Assembly (NCBI RefSeq): GCF_014650175.1
Contig: NZ_BMUL01000005.1
Location: 145,969 to 209,968, forward strand
DNA: 64,000 nucleotides
DNA from: Streptomyces termitum
GTDB taxonomy: Bacteria; Actinomycetota; Actinomycetes; Streptomycetales; Streptomycetaceae
Direction of reading: 5' to 3'
The notes beneath the pieces were generated by a model. That model saw nothing but the letters and a program-made list of their open reading frames with translations, was not told where the DNA came from and did no database searches. A program made the translations under genes and the position numbers. Position 1 is the stretch's first letter. Each line of letters begins with the position of its first letter. Of the stretch, positions 49,936 through 60,826 are shown piece by piece.

Positions 49936-51138
49936 CTACAGGAACGTGCGGCCCTCGCCCCGGTAGGTGGGCAGCGTGTCCACGACCCGGTCGCCCACCA
50001 CCAGGCACAGGCTCTCGAACCGCTCGCACAGCTCCCCGGCCTTCGCGTGCCGGAACCACACCTTGTCGCCGATCCGCAGGTCGTCGGCGGGCGAGCCGAG
50101 CAGCGGGGTCTGCACCTCGCCGGGCCCCTCCCTCGGGTCGTAGCGCAGCCCCTCCGGGAGGTACGGGACCGGCAGCCGGTCCCTCCCGGCCGCGCCGGAC
50201 GCCGGATAGCCGCCGCCCAGCACGGTCACCACCCCCACCCCCGGCCGCCGCACCACCGGCTGTGCGAACAGCGCGGCGGGCCGGCCCGTGAAGGACGTGT
50301 AGTCGTCGAAGAGGCGCGGCACGAACAGCCCCGACCCCGCCGCGACCTCGGTCACCGCCGCCTCCGCCGCCGTGTGCTGCACGCTGCCGGTGCCGCCGCC
50401 GTTCACGAACTCCAGCTCCGGAGCCACCGCCCGTACGGCCCCGACCACCGCCGCCCGCCGCCCGGCCAGCTCCCGGCGGGCCGCCGCCTGCATCGCCCGC
50501 ACCGCCCGCGACCGCAGCGGCCGGCCCGCCACCGCGTCCCCGACCCCCGCCACGTGCCCCTCGTACGCCATCAGCCCGACCAGCCGGAACCCCGGCCGCC
50601 GGACCACCGAACGGGCCAGCTCCGCCAGCTGGGCCGGGGACCGCAGCGGCGACCGCCGCGCCCCGACCCGCACCCGGCCGCCCAGCAGGCTCAGCGCCGT
50701 GTCCATCTCCAGGCAGACCCGCACCGCCTCGGCGCCGCCGGCCCGCGCCGCGTCGATCAGGTCCAGCTGCGCCACGTCGTCCACCATCACCGTCACCGCG
50801 GCGGCGAGCTTCGGGTCCCGCGCCAGCTCCGCGAAACCCGCCCGGTCGGCCGACGGATACGCCAGCAGCACGTCCTCGAACCCGGCCCGCGCCAGCCACA
50901 GCGACTCCGCCAGCGTGAACGACATGACCCCGGCGAAACCCTCCCGCCCGAGGACCCGCTCCAGGAGCGCCCGGCACCGCACCGACTTGCTCGCCACCCG
51001 GACCGGCTTCCCGGCGGCCCGCCGCACCAGATCGTCCGCGTTGGCGTCGAACGCCTCCAGATCGACGAGCGCCAGCGGCGCGTCGAGGGCGGCGGTGGCC
51101 CGGTCGTACCGGGCCCGGTCGGCGGCACGGGGAGTCAT
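49936..51138 (-). CDS. PLP fold-type III amino acid aldolase/deaminase (D-threonine aldolase-like)
   Basis: The 400-residue protein has the alanine-racemase-like barrel with the PLP Lys in VRVASKSVRCRALL (Lys51), then VCLEMDTALSLLGGRVRVG, GLMAYEGHVAGVGD and NGGGTGSVQHTAAE. The C-terminal domain keeps the WFRHAKAGELCERF segment, whose His and Cys bind the metal ion in D-threonine aldolase and D-serine dehydratase. Proteins of this kind in Streptomyces are annotated as amino acid deaminase/aldolase. ATG 51138 is chosen; the ribosome binding site is weak. It converges with the SDR gene with 3 bp between stops. Confidence 0.82.
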   Translation of the reverse strand: MTPRAADRARYDRATAALDAPLALVDLEAFDANADDLVRRAAGKPVRVASKSVRCRALLERVLGREGFAGVMSFTLAESLWLARAGFEDVLLAYPSADRAGFAELARDPKLAAAVTVMVDDVAQLDLIDAARAGGAEAVRVCLEMDTALSLLGGRVRVGARRSPLRSPAQLAELARSVVRRPGFRLVGLMAYEGHVAGVGDAVAGRPLRSRAVRAMQAAARRELAGRRAAVVGAVRAVAPELEFVNGGGTGSVQHTAAEAAVTEVAAGSGLFVPRLFDDYTSFTGRPAALFAQPVVRRPGVGVVTVLGGGYPASGAAGRDRLPVPYLPEGLRYDPREGPGEVQTPLLGSPADDLRIGDKVWFRHAKAGELCERFESLCLVVGDRVVDTLPTYRGEGRTFL

Positions 51139-51180
51139 GGCCCGAGCTTGCCAGACGGTCAGGGGGGTGGGTACCCCTGC

Positions 51181-51212
51181 GTTCCCGCGCGCCCGGGAAC
51201 AGGCCGTAGAGT
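51181..51212 (+). promoter_or_regulatory. Hairpin and -10 box before the proline-rich gene
   Basis: GTTCCCG (51181-51187) and CGGGAAC (51194-51200) form a 7-bp dyad seven nt upstream of TAGAGT (51207-51212). The dyad sits in the spacer, where a regulator could act. Confidence 0.4.
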
Positions 51213-51244
51213 GGCGGGCATTGTCGGCGGCAGCAGGGGGCGGG

Positions 51245-52975
51245 ATGACCAGCGAACACAACCCCCGCCCCTCCCGCATCACCGAGGCCCTCCACCCCCC
51301 GAAAACCCCCGACGCCTCCCCTTCCCCGACCCCTCCGCAGCCCCCCGCGGGACCCTCCCGCGCCCCGGGCGCCCCTGCCCCGGCCCGGCCGTCCCCGGCC
51401 TCCGGCACCCCCCTTCCCCCGGCGGCCCCGCAGCCCCCCGCAGGGCCCTCCCGGGCGGCCTCCGACACCCCGGACCCCGGCCGCACGGCGCCGCCCGCCG
51501 CCCCGCGATCCGGCACCACCCCGCCCCCGCCCGGCCCCTCCCGGCCCCCGGCGGCCCCCGCCCCGCAGCGCCCCGCGCCCCCGGCCGGCGCCCGGCCCCG
51601 GGGGGCGGTCGCGCCCGGCCCCGGAAAGCCGTGGGGGGAGGCCGGTGCCGGGCGGCCCGAGGCCGGGGAAGGACGTACCCCGGCCCGGTCCGTGGTGCCC
51701 GGCCCCCGGACCGCGCCCCCCGCCGACCCGGCGGGGCCCCGGACCGCCGCGCCCACCGACGGCGAGAAGCACCGCCCCGCACCGGTCAGCGGCCTCACCG
51801 CACTCACCGGCGCCCCGGAACAGCCCCCGGCCCCCGCACCGACCCCCACCTCCACCCCGGCCCGGCCCCCGACCCCGCCCTCAACCTCCCTTCCGGCCCG
51901 GCCTTCGGCTTCTGCCCAGCCCCAAGCCCCGGCCCGGACTCCGGCCGTGCCCTCCGCCCTGGCCCCGCCTTCGGCCTCTGCCCCGGCCCCCGCCCGGACT
52001 CCGGCCGCGCCCCCGGCCCGCATGCCCGTCCCGCCCGCCCGCCCACCGGCCGGCCCCGGGCCGCAGCGGCCGACCGGCCCCACCCCTCCCCGGCCCCCCG
52101 GGCGGGAGGACGTAGAGACGACCACGCGGCTGCGGCCCGTGGGCGGGTACCCCCGGTACGGCGGCGGGGCCGAGGCGCCCGTCGAGACGACCACCCGGCT
52201 GCGGCCCGTGCGCGAGGCGCGGGCGCGCGGACGGGCGGTGGCCGTCGGCGCCTGCGTCGTGCTCGGCGTCGGACTCATCGGCGGCGCGCTCGCCGGGGTG
52301 TGGCTCGCCGCGTCCGGGAACGGCCGGTCCGCCGAGCCCGCCGGATACGCCGTCACCCAGCGGCTCTGGCACGACGCGCCCGTCGACACCCTCTTCCCCC
52401 GCACCCTCACCGCCCCCCAGGGCGGCCCCGGACCCTCCGCCCGCACCTGGACCCGGGTCGTCGTCGCCCCCGACGCGCCCTGCACCGCCGCGAGCCTCGC
52501 CCCCCGGCTGCTCGCCGCCGTGCGCCCGCTCGGCTGCGAGCGCGTGCTGCGCGCCACGTACACCGACGCCACCGCCACCAGCGTCCTCACCGTCGGCCTG
52601 GTCTTCACCCGCGCCGACGTGACCGCCCAGCGCGCCCTGGACGGCCGGAAGCTCGCCGCCCGGCTGGGCCAGGACGTGCCGCCCGCCCTCCCGGGCGCCG
52701 GGACCGTCGCCGCCGCCTTCGGCCCCGCCCAGCGGGCCGCCTGGTGGGCGACCGCCCCCACCGACCTGCCGGTCGTCGTCACGGCCGTCTCCGGCTTCGC
52801 CGACGGCCGCACCTTCCCCGCCCCGGTCCCCGCCGACCAGGCGATGAAGAAGGGCCGGAGCGACGCCGTCGCCCAGTCCGGCCTCGGCCACGAGGCCCTC
52901 GGCATCACCGAGGGCCTGGAGAAGCAGCTCCGCGCCACCGCGCGGACCGCCGCGCAGGAAGAGGAGCAGCGGTGA
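51245..52975 (+). CDS. Proline-rich single-pass membrane protein encoded with a mycosin
   Basis: The 576-residue protein has a cytoplasmic Pro/Ala-rich region of about 285 residues, two copies of ETTTRLRPV (around 290 and 315), one transmembrane helix (about 332-356, VAVGACVVLGVGLIGGALAGVWLA) and an extracellular domain of about 215 residues with two Cys (APCTAA and PLGCERV) that could pair. The repeated TTTRLRPV is a phospho-Thr-like element similar to FHA-binding sites, but that is inference. I do not recognise the folded domain. ATG 51245 is chosen; the binding site is a G-rich run. Its stop overlaps the mycP start (GTGA). Confidence 0.65.
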   Translation: MTSEHNPRPSRITEALHPPKTPDASPSPTPPQPPAGPSRAPGAPAPARPSPASGTPLPPAAPQPPAGPSRAASDTPDPGRTAPPAAPRSGTTPPPPGPSRPPAAPAPQRPAPPAGARPRGAVAPGPGKPWGEAGAGRPEAGEGRTPARSVVPGPRTAPPADPAGPRTAAPTDGEKHRPAPVSGLTALTGAPEQPPAPAPTPTSTPARPPTPPSTSLPARPSASAQPQAPARTPAVPSALAPPSASAPAPARTPAAPPARMPVPPARPPAGPGPQRPTGPTPPRPPGREDVETTTRLRPVGGYPRYGGGAEAPVETTTRLRPVREARARGRAVAVGACVVLGVGLIGGALAGVWLAASGNGRSAEPAGYAVTQRLWHDAPVDTLFPRTLTAPQGGPGPSARTWTRVVVAPDAPCTAASLAPRLLAAVRPLGCERVLRATYTDATATSVLTVGLVFTRADVTAQRALDGRKLAARLGQDVPPALPGAGTVAAAFGPAQRAAWWATAPTDLPVVVTAVSGFADGRTFPAPVPADQAMKKGRSDAVAQSGLGHEALGITEGLEKQLRATARTAAQEEEQR

Positions 52976-54183
52976 GCAGGCCCCGCCCCCGCGCCACCGT
53001 CCGCCGCCGGGCGCGCACCGCGCTCACCGCCCCCGCCGCCGTCGTGCTCGCCGCCGCGTTCGCCGTGCTGCCCGCGACCGCCGGCACGGCCCGCGCCGAC
53101 GCGATCCGCGACCGGCAGTGGGGCCTGGAGGCCCTCCGCACGGAGGAGGCGTGGCGCACCACCAAGGGCGAGGGGATCACCGTCGCCGTCCTCGACACCG
53201 GCGTGGACGCCGACCACCCCGACCTGATCGGCTCGGTCCTGCCGGGCAAGGACTTCATCGGCTTCGGCGCCGCCGAGGGCGACCCGGCCTGGGCCCGGCA
53301 CGGCACCGCGATGGCCGGGATCATCGCCGGGCACGGCCACGGCCACGGCGACGACAGCGGCGTCCTCGGCATCGCCCCGTCCGTCCGCGTCCTGCCCGTC
53401 CGCGTCATCCTCGAAGGCAAGGACAAGGACCGCGACAAGGCCCGCAAGACCCGGGGCACCGCCCTCGCCCAGGGCATCCGCTGGGCCGCCGACCAGGGCG
53501 CCGACGTCATCAACCTCTCCCTCGGCGACGACTCGGAGTCGGCCCACCCCGACCCGGGCGAGGACGCCGCCGTGCAGTACGCCCTGGCGAAGGGCGTCGC
53601 CGTCGTCGCCTCCGCGGGCAACGGCGGAGAGAAGGGCGACCACATCTCCTACCCGGCCGCCTACCCCGGCGTCATCGCGGTGACCGCCGTCGACCGCTAC
53701 GGCACCCGCGCCTCCTTCTCCACCCGACGCTGGTACGCCACGGTCAGCGCCCCGGGCGTCGACGTCGTCATCGCCGACCCCGACCGCCGCTACTACGAGG
53801 GCTGGGGCACCAGCGCCGCCGCCGCCTTCGTCTCCGGCGCCGTCGCCCTGGTCCGCTCCGCCCACCCGGACCTCACCCCCGCCCAGGTCAAGCGGCTCCT
53901 CGTGGACACCGCCCGGGACCGGCCCGACGGCGGCCGCAGCGACGCCAAGGGGTACGGGACGGTCGACCCGGCCGCCGCCCTGGAGGCCGCCGCGACCCTG
54001 GAGGCCGTCGACCCGAAGACCGCGACCGCCGGCTACCGGGGCCAGTACTTCGGCTCCGGGCCGCGCCCGGCGGAGGAGGAGGGCTGGACGCCCGGCCTGC
54101 TGGCCCCCCTCGCGGGCGGCCTCGGCGCGCTCCTCCTGCTGGCCGCCGTGGTCCTGCACCGGGCCGGCCGCGCGCCCCGCTGA
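52972..54183 (+). CDS. mycP: Type VII secretion-associated subtilisin-like protease (mycosin)
   Basis: The 403-residue protease has a signal peptide (residues 1-43, ending ATAGTARADA), the subtilisin triad Asp75 (VAVLDTGVDADHPDL), His110 (RHGTAMAG) and Ser281 (GTSAAAAFVSG), and a C-terminal transmembrane helix (LAPLAGGLGALLLLAAVVLH) ahead of a basic tail. This layout is the mycosin family, which in mycobacteria stabilises and trims ESX substrates. A PRPRATVRRRARTA start makes it twin-Arg-rich but not a clear Tat signal. It is coupled to the proline-rich gene. No eccC, esxAB or other type VII genes are in this window. Confidence 0.9.
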   Translation: MSRPRPRATVRRRARTALTAPAAVVLAAAFAVLPATAGTARADAIRDRQWGLEALRTEEAWRTTKGEGITVAVLDTGVDADHPDLIGSVLPGKDFIGFGAAEGDPAWARHGTAMAGIIAGHGHGHGDDSGVLGIAPSVRVLPVRVILEGKDKDRDKARKTRGTALAQGIRWAADQGADVINLSLGDDSESAHPDPGEDAAVQYALAKGVAVVASAGNGGEKGDHISYPAAYPGVIAVTAVDRYGTRASFSTRRWYATVSAPGVDVVIADPDRRYYEGWGTSAAAAFVSGAVALVRSAHPDLTPAQVKRLLVDTARDRPDGGRSDAKGYGTVDPAAALEAAATLEAVDPKTATAGYRGQYFGSGPRPAEEEGWTPGLLAPLAGGLGALLLLAAVVLHRAGRAPR

Positions 54184-54217
54184 CCACCCGCCGGACGGCG
54201 CCCCGCGCCCCGGCGGC

Positions 54218-54223
54218 TACGCT
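54218..54223 (+). promoter_or_regulatory. Leaderless-type -10 box of the SseB-like gene
   Basis: TACGCT lies 6 nt before GTG 54230 with no Shine-Dalgarno. Confidence 0.5.
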
Positions 54224-54229
54224 CGGGGC

Positions 54230-54964
54230 GTGGAGCTCAAGAACATCCCCGACCCCGGTTTCTCCGACGACGACGGCACCGCCGACCCGGCGCTCACCGC
54301 GGCCCTGGCGGCCTGGGCGGAGGACAGAACCGCCCACGGCCCGGTCCTGGAGGCGCTGCGCGGAGCCCGGCTCCTCGTCCCCGTCGTCGCCGTCCTCGGC
54401 GAGGTGGAGACCGACCCGGAGACCGGGCTCAAGCGGGAGAAGACCAGCGACATGGCGGTGCCGACGCTGACCGCGGGCGACCGGCGCGGCCTGCCCGCCT
54501 TCACCTCGACCGCCGCGCTCGCGCTGTGGGACCCGCGGGCCCGGCCCGTCGCCGTCCCGCTCCACCAGGCGCTGGCCGCCCTCGTCCACGAGAAGGCCGA
54601 CACCCTGGTCCTCGACATGGCCGGCCCGGTGCCGTACCAGGTGAGCGGCCCGGCCCTGGTGGCCCTGGCCGAGGGACGTGCGAGCACCGACCCGCTGGAC
54701 GACCCGGCGGTGCGGGACGCGGTCCGCGCGGCGGTCGCCGCCGAGCCCGCCGTGCTCCGCGCCCACCTGGGCCCCGGCGCCGCCGACGGCACCCTCGCCC
54801 TGGTCCTCGCCGACGGCGCGGCCCCCGCGGAGGCGGCCCGGCGGGTGGCCTCCGCGCTGGCCGCCGACGAGACGCTGAGGGCCCGCCTGGTGCGCGGCCT
54901 CGACCTGGCCCTGCTGCCGGTCACGGCCACGCCCCCGGGCGAGCCCTTCTACGTACGGGACTGA
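54230..54964 (+). CDS. SseB-domain protein
   Basis: The 244-residue acidic cytoplasmic protein matches the SseB/SecB-like fold: LEALRGARLLVPVVAVLGEVE early, then LPAFTSTAALALWDPRARPVAVPLHQALAALVHEKADTLVLDMAGP. Its biochemical function is unknown. In Streptomyces it is usually encoded upstream of infC, as here. GTG 54230 is fixed by the TACGCT box 6 nt before it. It converges with the DUF1844 gene across a 19-bp perfect hairpin. The C-terminal half (about 140-244) is Ala-rich and less conserved. Confidence 0.8.
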   Translation: MELKNIPDPGFSDDDGTADPALTAALAAWAEDRTAHGPVLEALRGARLLVPVVAVLGEVETDPETGLKREKTSDMAVPTLTAGDRRGLPAFTSTAALALWDPRARPVAVPLHQALAALVHEKADTLVLDMAGPVPYQVSGPALVALAEGRASTDPLDDPAVRDAVRAAVAAEPAVLRAHLGPGAADGTLALVLADGAAPAEAARRVASALAADETLRARLVRGLDLALLPVTATPPGEPFYVRD

Positions 54965-54970
54965 AACCCG

Positions 54971-55016
54971 GCGGGACCGGGGCCGTACGAGAGATCCCGT
55001 ACGGCCCCGGTCCCGC
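54971..55016. terminator. Bidirectional terminator, 19-bp stem
   Basis: 54971-54989 pairs perfectly with 54998-55016 around the 8-nt loop AGAGATCC, between the converging SseB and DUF1844 genes. Confidence 0.9.
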
Positions 55017-55023
55017 GGGGCCG

Positions 55024-55401
55024 TCAGCCGAAGACGCGGCCGGTGTACTTCTCGCCCGGACCCTGGCCCGGCTCGTCGGGGACGAGGGACGCCTCGCGGA
55101 AGGCGAGCTGGAGGGACTTCAGGCCGTCCCGCAGCGGCGCCGCGTGGAAGGACGAGATCTCCGTGGTGCTCGCGTCGAGGAGGCCGGCGAGCGCGTGGAT
55201 CAGCTTGCGGGCCTCGTCGAGGTCCTTGTGCGCGTCGCCCTCCTCGGTGAGGCCGAGCTTGACCGCGGCGGCGCTCATCAGGTTGACGGCGACGGTCACG
55301 ATGACCTCGACCGCCGGCACCTCGGCGATGTCGCGGGTCATGGCCTCGAAGTCGGGGGTCTCGGGGTCGGTCGGGGTCTCGTTCTGGGGGGTCTCGCTCA
55401 T
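55024..55401 (-). CDS. DUF1844 protein
   Basis: The 125-residue acidic protein has an N-terminal disordered stretch (SETPQNETPTDPETPDFEAM) and a helical core with VIVTVAVNLMSAAAVKLGL and DLDEARKLIHALAGLLDA, the DUF1844 signature. Function unknown; it is widespread in actinobacteria beside infC. ATG 55401 has TATCGT 7 nt upstream on its strand and no Shine-Dalgarno, so it is probably leaderless. It is divergent from infC, and both promoters lie within about 50 bp. Confidence 0.85.
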   Translation of the reverse strand: MSETPQNETPTDPETPDFEAMTRDIAEVPAVEVIVTVAVNLMSAAAVKLGLTEEGDAHKDLDEARKLIHALAGLLDASTTEISSFHAAPLRDGLKSLQLAFREASLVPDEPGQGPGEKYTGRVFG

Positions 55402-55408
55402 GCCCCAC

Positions 55409-55457
55409 ACGATAAGCGGGCGGGCGGTTCGCGCCGACCGGCGGGTCCTGCTAACCT
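55409..55457. promoter_or_regulatory. Divergent promoters of the DUF1844 gene and infC
   Basis: TATCGT on the minus strand (55409-55414) is 7 nt before the DUF1844 ATG. TAACCT on the plus strand (55452-55457) is the infC candidate, giving a leader of about 290 nt. Confidence 0.5.
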
Positions 55458-55561
55458 GGTGTGACGACCGGCCGGACACCTATGTGCCCGGCCCACAAGT
55501 GGAGGCTCCGATCTCCCACCTGACCGCTCTCACGGGCGGCGGGTCACCGGTCAGGCGGTCC

Positions 55562-55752
55562 CCATCGTTCCGTACGGACGATGGAACCGTCCGATGCGCC
55601 CCGCGATCGACGTGGTGGTGCTCCGGTCTTTTTGGAGCCCCGCCTGTGTCCCGTCGGGGCATTTTTCGTGCGCCCGCTCGGTTGGTCCCAACGCAGTCGA
55701 AGTGACGTGTCCGTCCGCCCAGGCGGTCGCGTGGTGCTACCGAGGAGGATCC
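55562..55752 (+). promoter_or_regulatory. infC leader with attenuator-like hairpins
   Basis: A hairpin with a 7-bp perfect base (55562-55584, arms CCATCGT and ACGATGG) is followed by GCCCCG (55637-55642) pairing with CGGGGC (55655-55660), then ATTTTT. That second element has the form of an intrinsic terminator inside the leader, and CTCC/GGAG (55621-55637) could compete with it. Leader-mediated control of infC-rpmI-rplT is known in other bacteria. No other gene is in this 351-bp gap. Confidence 0.6.
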
Positions 55753-56403
55753 ATCAGCGCCGAGCCCCGCATCAACGAGCGGATTCGCGTTCCCGAGGTG
55801 CGTCTTGTCGGCCCCAGCGGCGAGCAGGTGGGCATCGTCCCGCTTGCCAAGGCCCTGGAGCTCGCGCAGGAGTACGACCTCGATCTGGTCGAGGTCGCGG
55901 CGAACGCCCGTCCGCCCGTGTGCAAGCTCATGGACTACGGGAAGTTCAAGTACGAGTCGGCCATGAAGGCCCGTGAGGCGCGCAAGAACCAGGCGCACAC
56001 GGTCATCAAGGAGATGAAGCTCCGCCCGAAGATCGACCCGCACGACTACGACACCAAGAAGGGTCACGTCGTCCGGTTCCTCAAGCAGGGTGACAAGGTC
56101 AAGATCACGATCATGTTCCGTGGTCGTGAGCAGTCTCGGCCCGAGCTCGGCTACCGGCTTCTCCAGCGCCTCGCCGAGGACGTGCAGGAGCTTGGCTTCA
56201 TCGAGTCCAACCCGAAGCAGGACGGCCGGAACATGATCATGGTTCTGGGCCCGCACAAGAAGAAGACCGAGGCCATGGCCGAGGCGCGTGAGGCTCAGGC
56301 CGCGCGCAAGGCGGAGCGCCAGGGCATCGCGCCCGAGGCGGCTCCGGAGGCCGGTGCCGAGGAGGCTTCGGCCGACACGTCGGCCGAGAACGCCGAGGCG
56401 TGA
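55753..56403 (+). CDS. infC: Translation initiation factor IF-3 with an AUC start codon
   Basis: IF-3 keeps the 30S subunit free and checks start codons and initiator tRNA. The 216-residue product begins ATC at 55753, five bases after GAGGAGGA, giving (I/M)[19 protein letters not shown], the family start. No ATG or GTG in frame fits. A rare start codon is the known basis of IF-3 self-regulation. The N domain (about 1-80) carries [25 protein letters not shown], the linker lies around 80-90, and the C domain includes [25 protein letters not shown]-terminal Ala/Glu-rich tail of about 40 residues is typical of Streptomyces. Confidence 0.96.
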   Translation: MSAEPRINERIRVPEVRLVGPSGEQVGIVPLAKALELAQEYDLDLVEVAANARPPVCKLMDYGKFKYESAMKAREARKNQAHTVIKEMKLRPKIDPHDYDTKKGHVVRFLKQGDKVKITIMFRGREQSRPELGYRLLQRLAEDVQELGFIESNPKQDGRNMIMVLGPHKKKTEAMAEAREAQAARKAERQGIAPEAAPEAGAEEASADTSAENAEA

Positions 56404-56528
56404 TCCGAGGGGGCCGTCCCCGTGGCGGCCCCCGGATTCCGCCCGGCACCACCACACCAAGAATTGACGCTCCCGGTTGGCCGGTGTCCGCACCGGGGGA
56501 GCGCCACTGACGAGGAGATAACGGCGCT

Positions 56529-56723
56529 ATGCCGAAGAACAAGACGCACTCCGGTGCCAAGAAGCGCTTCAAGGTCACCGGCTCCGGCAAGATCCTGCGC
56601 GAGCGCGCCGGCAAGCGCCACCTGCTCGAGCACAAGTCGTCCAAGCTGACGCGTCGCCTCACCGGCAACGCCGAGATGGCCCCGGGTGACGCCGCCAAGA
56701 TCAAGAAGATGCTGGGCATCTGA
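56529..56723 (+). CDS. rpmI: 50S ribosomal protein L35
   Basis: The 64-residue basic protein starts [21 protein letters not shown] and contains [11 protein letters not shown], the L35 signature. It is part of the large ribosomal subunit. ATG 56529 follows CGAGGAGATAA. It is the middle gene of the infC-rpmI-rplT operon, in the order known from most bacteria; codon third positions include some C/T for A/G, as expected for a highly expressed gene. Confidence 0.98.
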   Translation: MPKNKTHSGAKKRFKVTGSGKILRERAGKRHLLEHKSSKLTRRLTGNAEMAPGDAAKIKKMLGI

Positions 56724-56830
56724 GCTTGATCTCCCGCCCTCTCTAGAGCGAGGGCATCCGGCCAAGACCGGGACCCATCCGTTTTCCGGGTCGTGTGAAC
56801 ACACCACGGCCCCGCTACAAGGAGTAAGAA

Positions 56831-57217
56831 GTGGCACGCGTCAAGCGGGCAGTCAACGCCCACAAGAAGCGCCGGGCGATCCTCGAGCAGGCCTCCGGCT
56901 ACCGCGGTCAGCGTTCGCGCCTGTACCGCAAGGCCAAGGAGCAGGTCACCCACTCGCTGGTCTACAACTACAACGACCGCAAGAAGCGCAAGGGTGACTT
57001 CCGCCAGCTCTGGATCCAGCGCATCAACGCCGCTGCCCGCCAGAACGGCATGACGTACAACCGCCTCATCCAGGGTCTGAAGGCCGCCAACATCGAGGTG
57101 GACCGCAAGATCCTCGCCGAGCTGGCCGTCAACGACAGCAACGCGTTCGCGGCGCTCGTCGAGGTCGCCCAGAAGGCGCTGCCGGCGGACGTCAACGCCC
57201 CGAAGGCCGCCGCCTGA
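56831..57217 (+). CDS. rplT: 50S ribosomal protein L20
   Basis: The 128-residue L20 binds 23S rRNA early in 50S assembly and in other bacteria represses its own operon by binding the leader. It begins [39 protein letters not shown] and ends in an Ala-rich tail. GTG 56831 follows AAGGAG. The last gene of the operon, closed by a strong hairpin 24 bp after the stop. Confidence 0.98.
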   Translation: MARVKRAVNAHKKRRAILEQASGYRGQRSRLYRKAKEQVTHSLVYNYNDRKKRKGDFRQLWIQRINAAARQNGMTYNRLIQGLKAANIEVDRKILAELAVNDSNAFAALVEVAQKALPADVNAPKAAA

Positions 57218-57241
57218 TCATCCAGGCCGCAGTACCTCTGC

Positions 57242-57274
57242 CCGGACCCGCAGGCCCCGCGCCTGCGGGTCCGG
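57242..57274 (+). terminator. Terminator of infC-rpmI-rplT
   Basis: A perfect 14-bp stem (57242-57255 with 57261-57274) with a 5-nt loop. Confidence 0.85.
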
Positions 57275-57403
57275 CGCGTTGACCGCCCCCGTACGCCGCC
57301 CCACCGCGCCGCCCGCCCGGCGGGCCGACCGGCCGGACCCGCCCCGCCGGACCCCCGCCGACGCCCCCGCCGCGCCTCCGACGAGACAGAGAGCCCCCGC
57401 GAC

Positions 57404-58243
<840 letters not shown>

Positions 58244-58337
58244 CGCCCCCCCCGGCAGCACCCCCGGACCGCTCCGGACCGTCGGGATCCGGCCACGCGG
58301 TGTGCCCTTCCGGCTCCCGTTGGTCACCCTCGCCCAG

Positions 58338-58343
58338 TAGAGT
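58338..58343 (+). promoter_or_regulatory. Candidate -10 box of the histidine kinase gene
   Basis: TAGAGT fits TANNNT, about 50 nt before ATG 58393. Confidence 0.35.
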
Positions 58344-58392
58344 GACGCACTCGGGGCCCACTGCGGTACACGGAGGGGTGGGAGACGGGGAT

Positions 58393-60825
<2,433 letters not shown>

Positions 60826-60826
<1 letters not shown>

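Noticed and set aside
49936..54159. Minus-strand frame that extends the D-threonine-aldolase-like protein to 1407 residues
   Set aside because: Only the last 400 residues have family motifs. The rest is the antisense of the proline-rich and mycosin genes.
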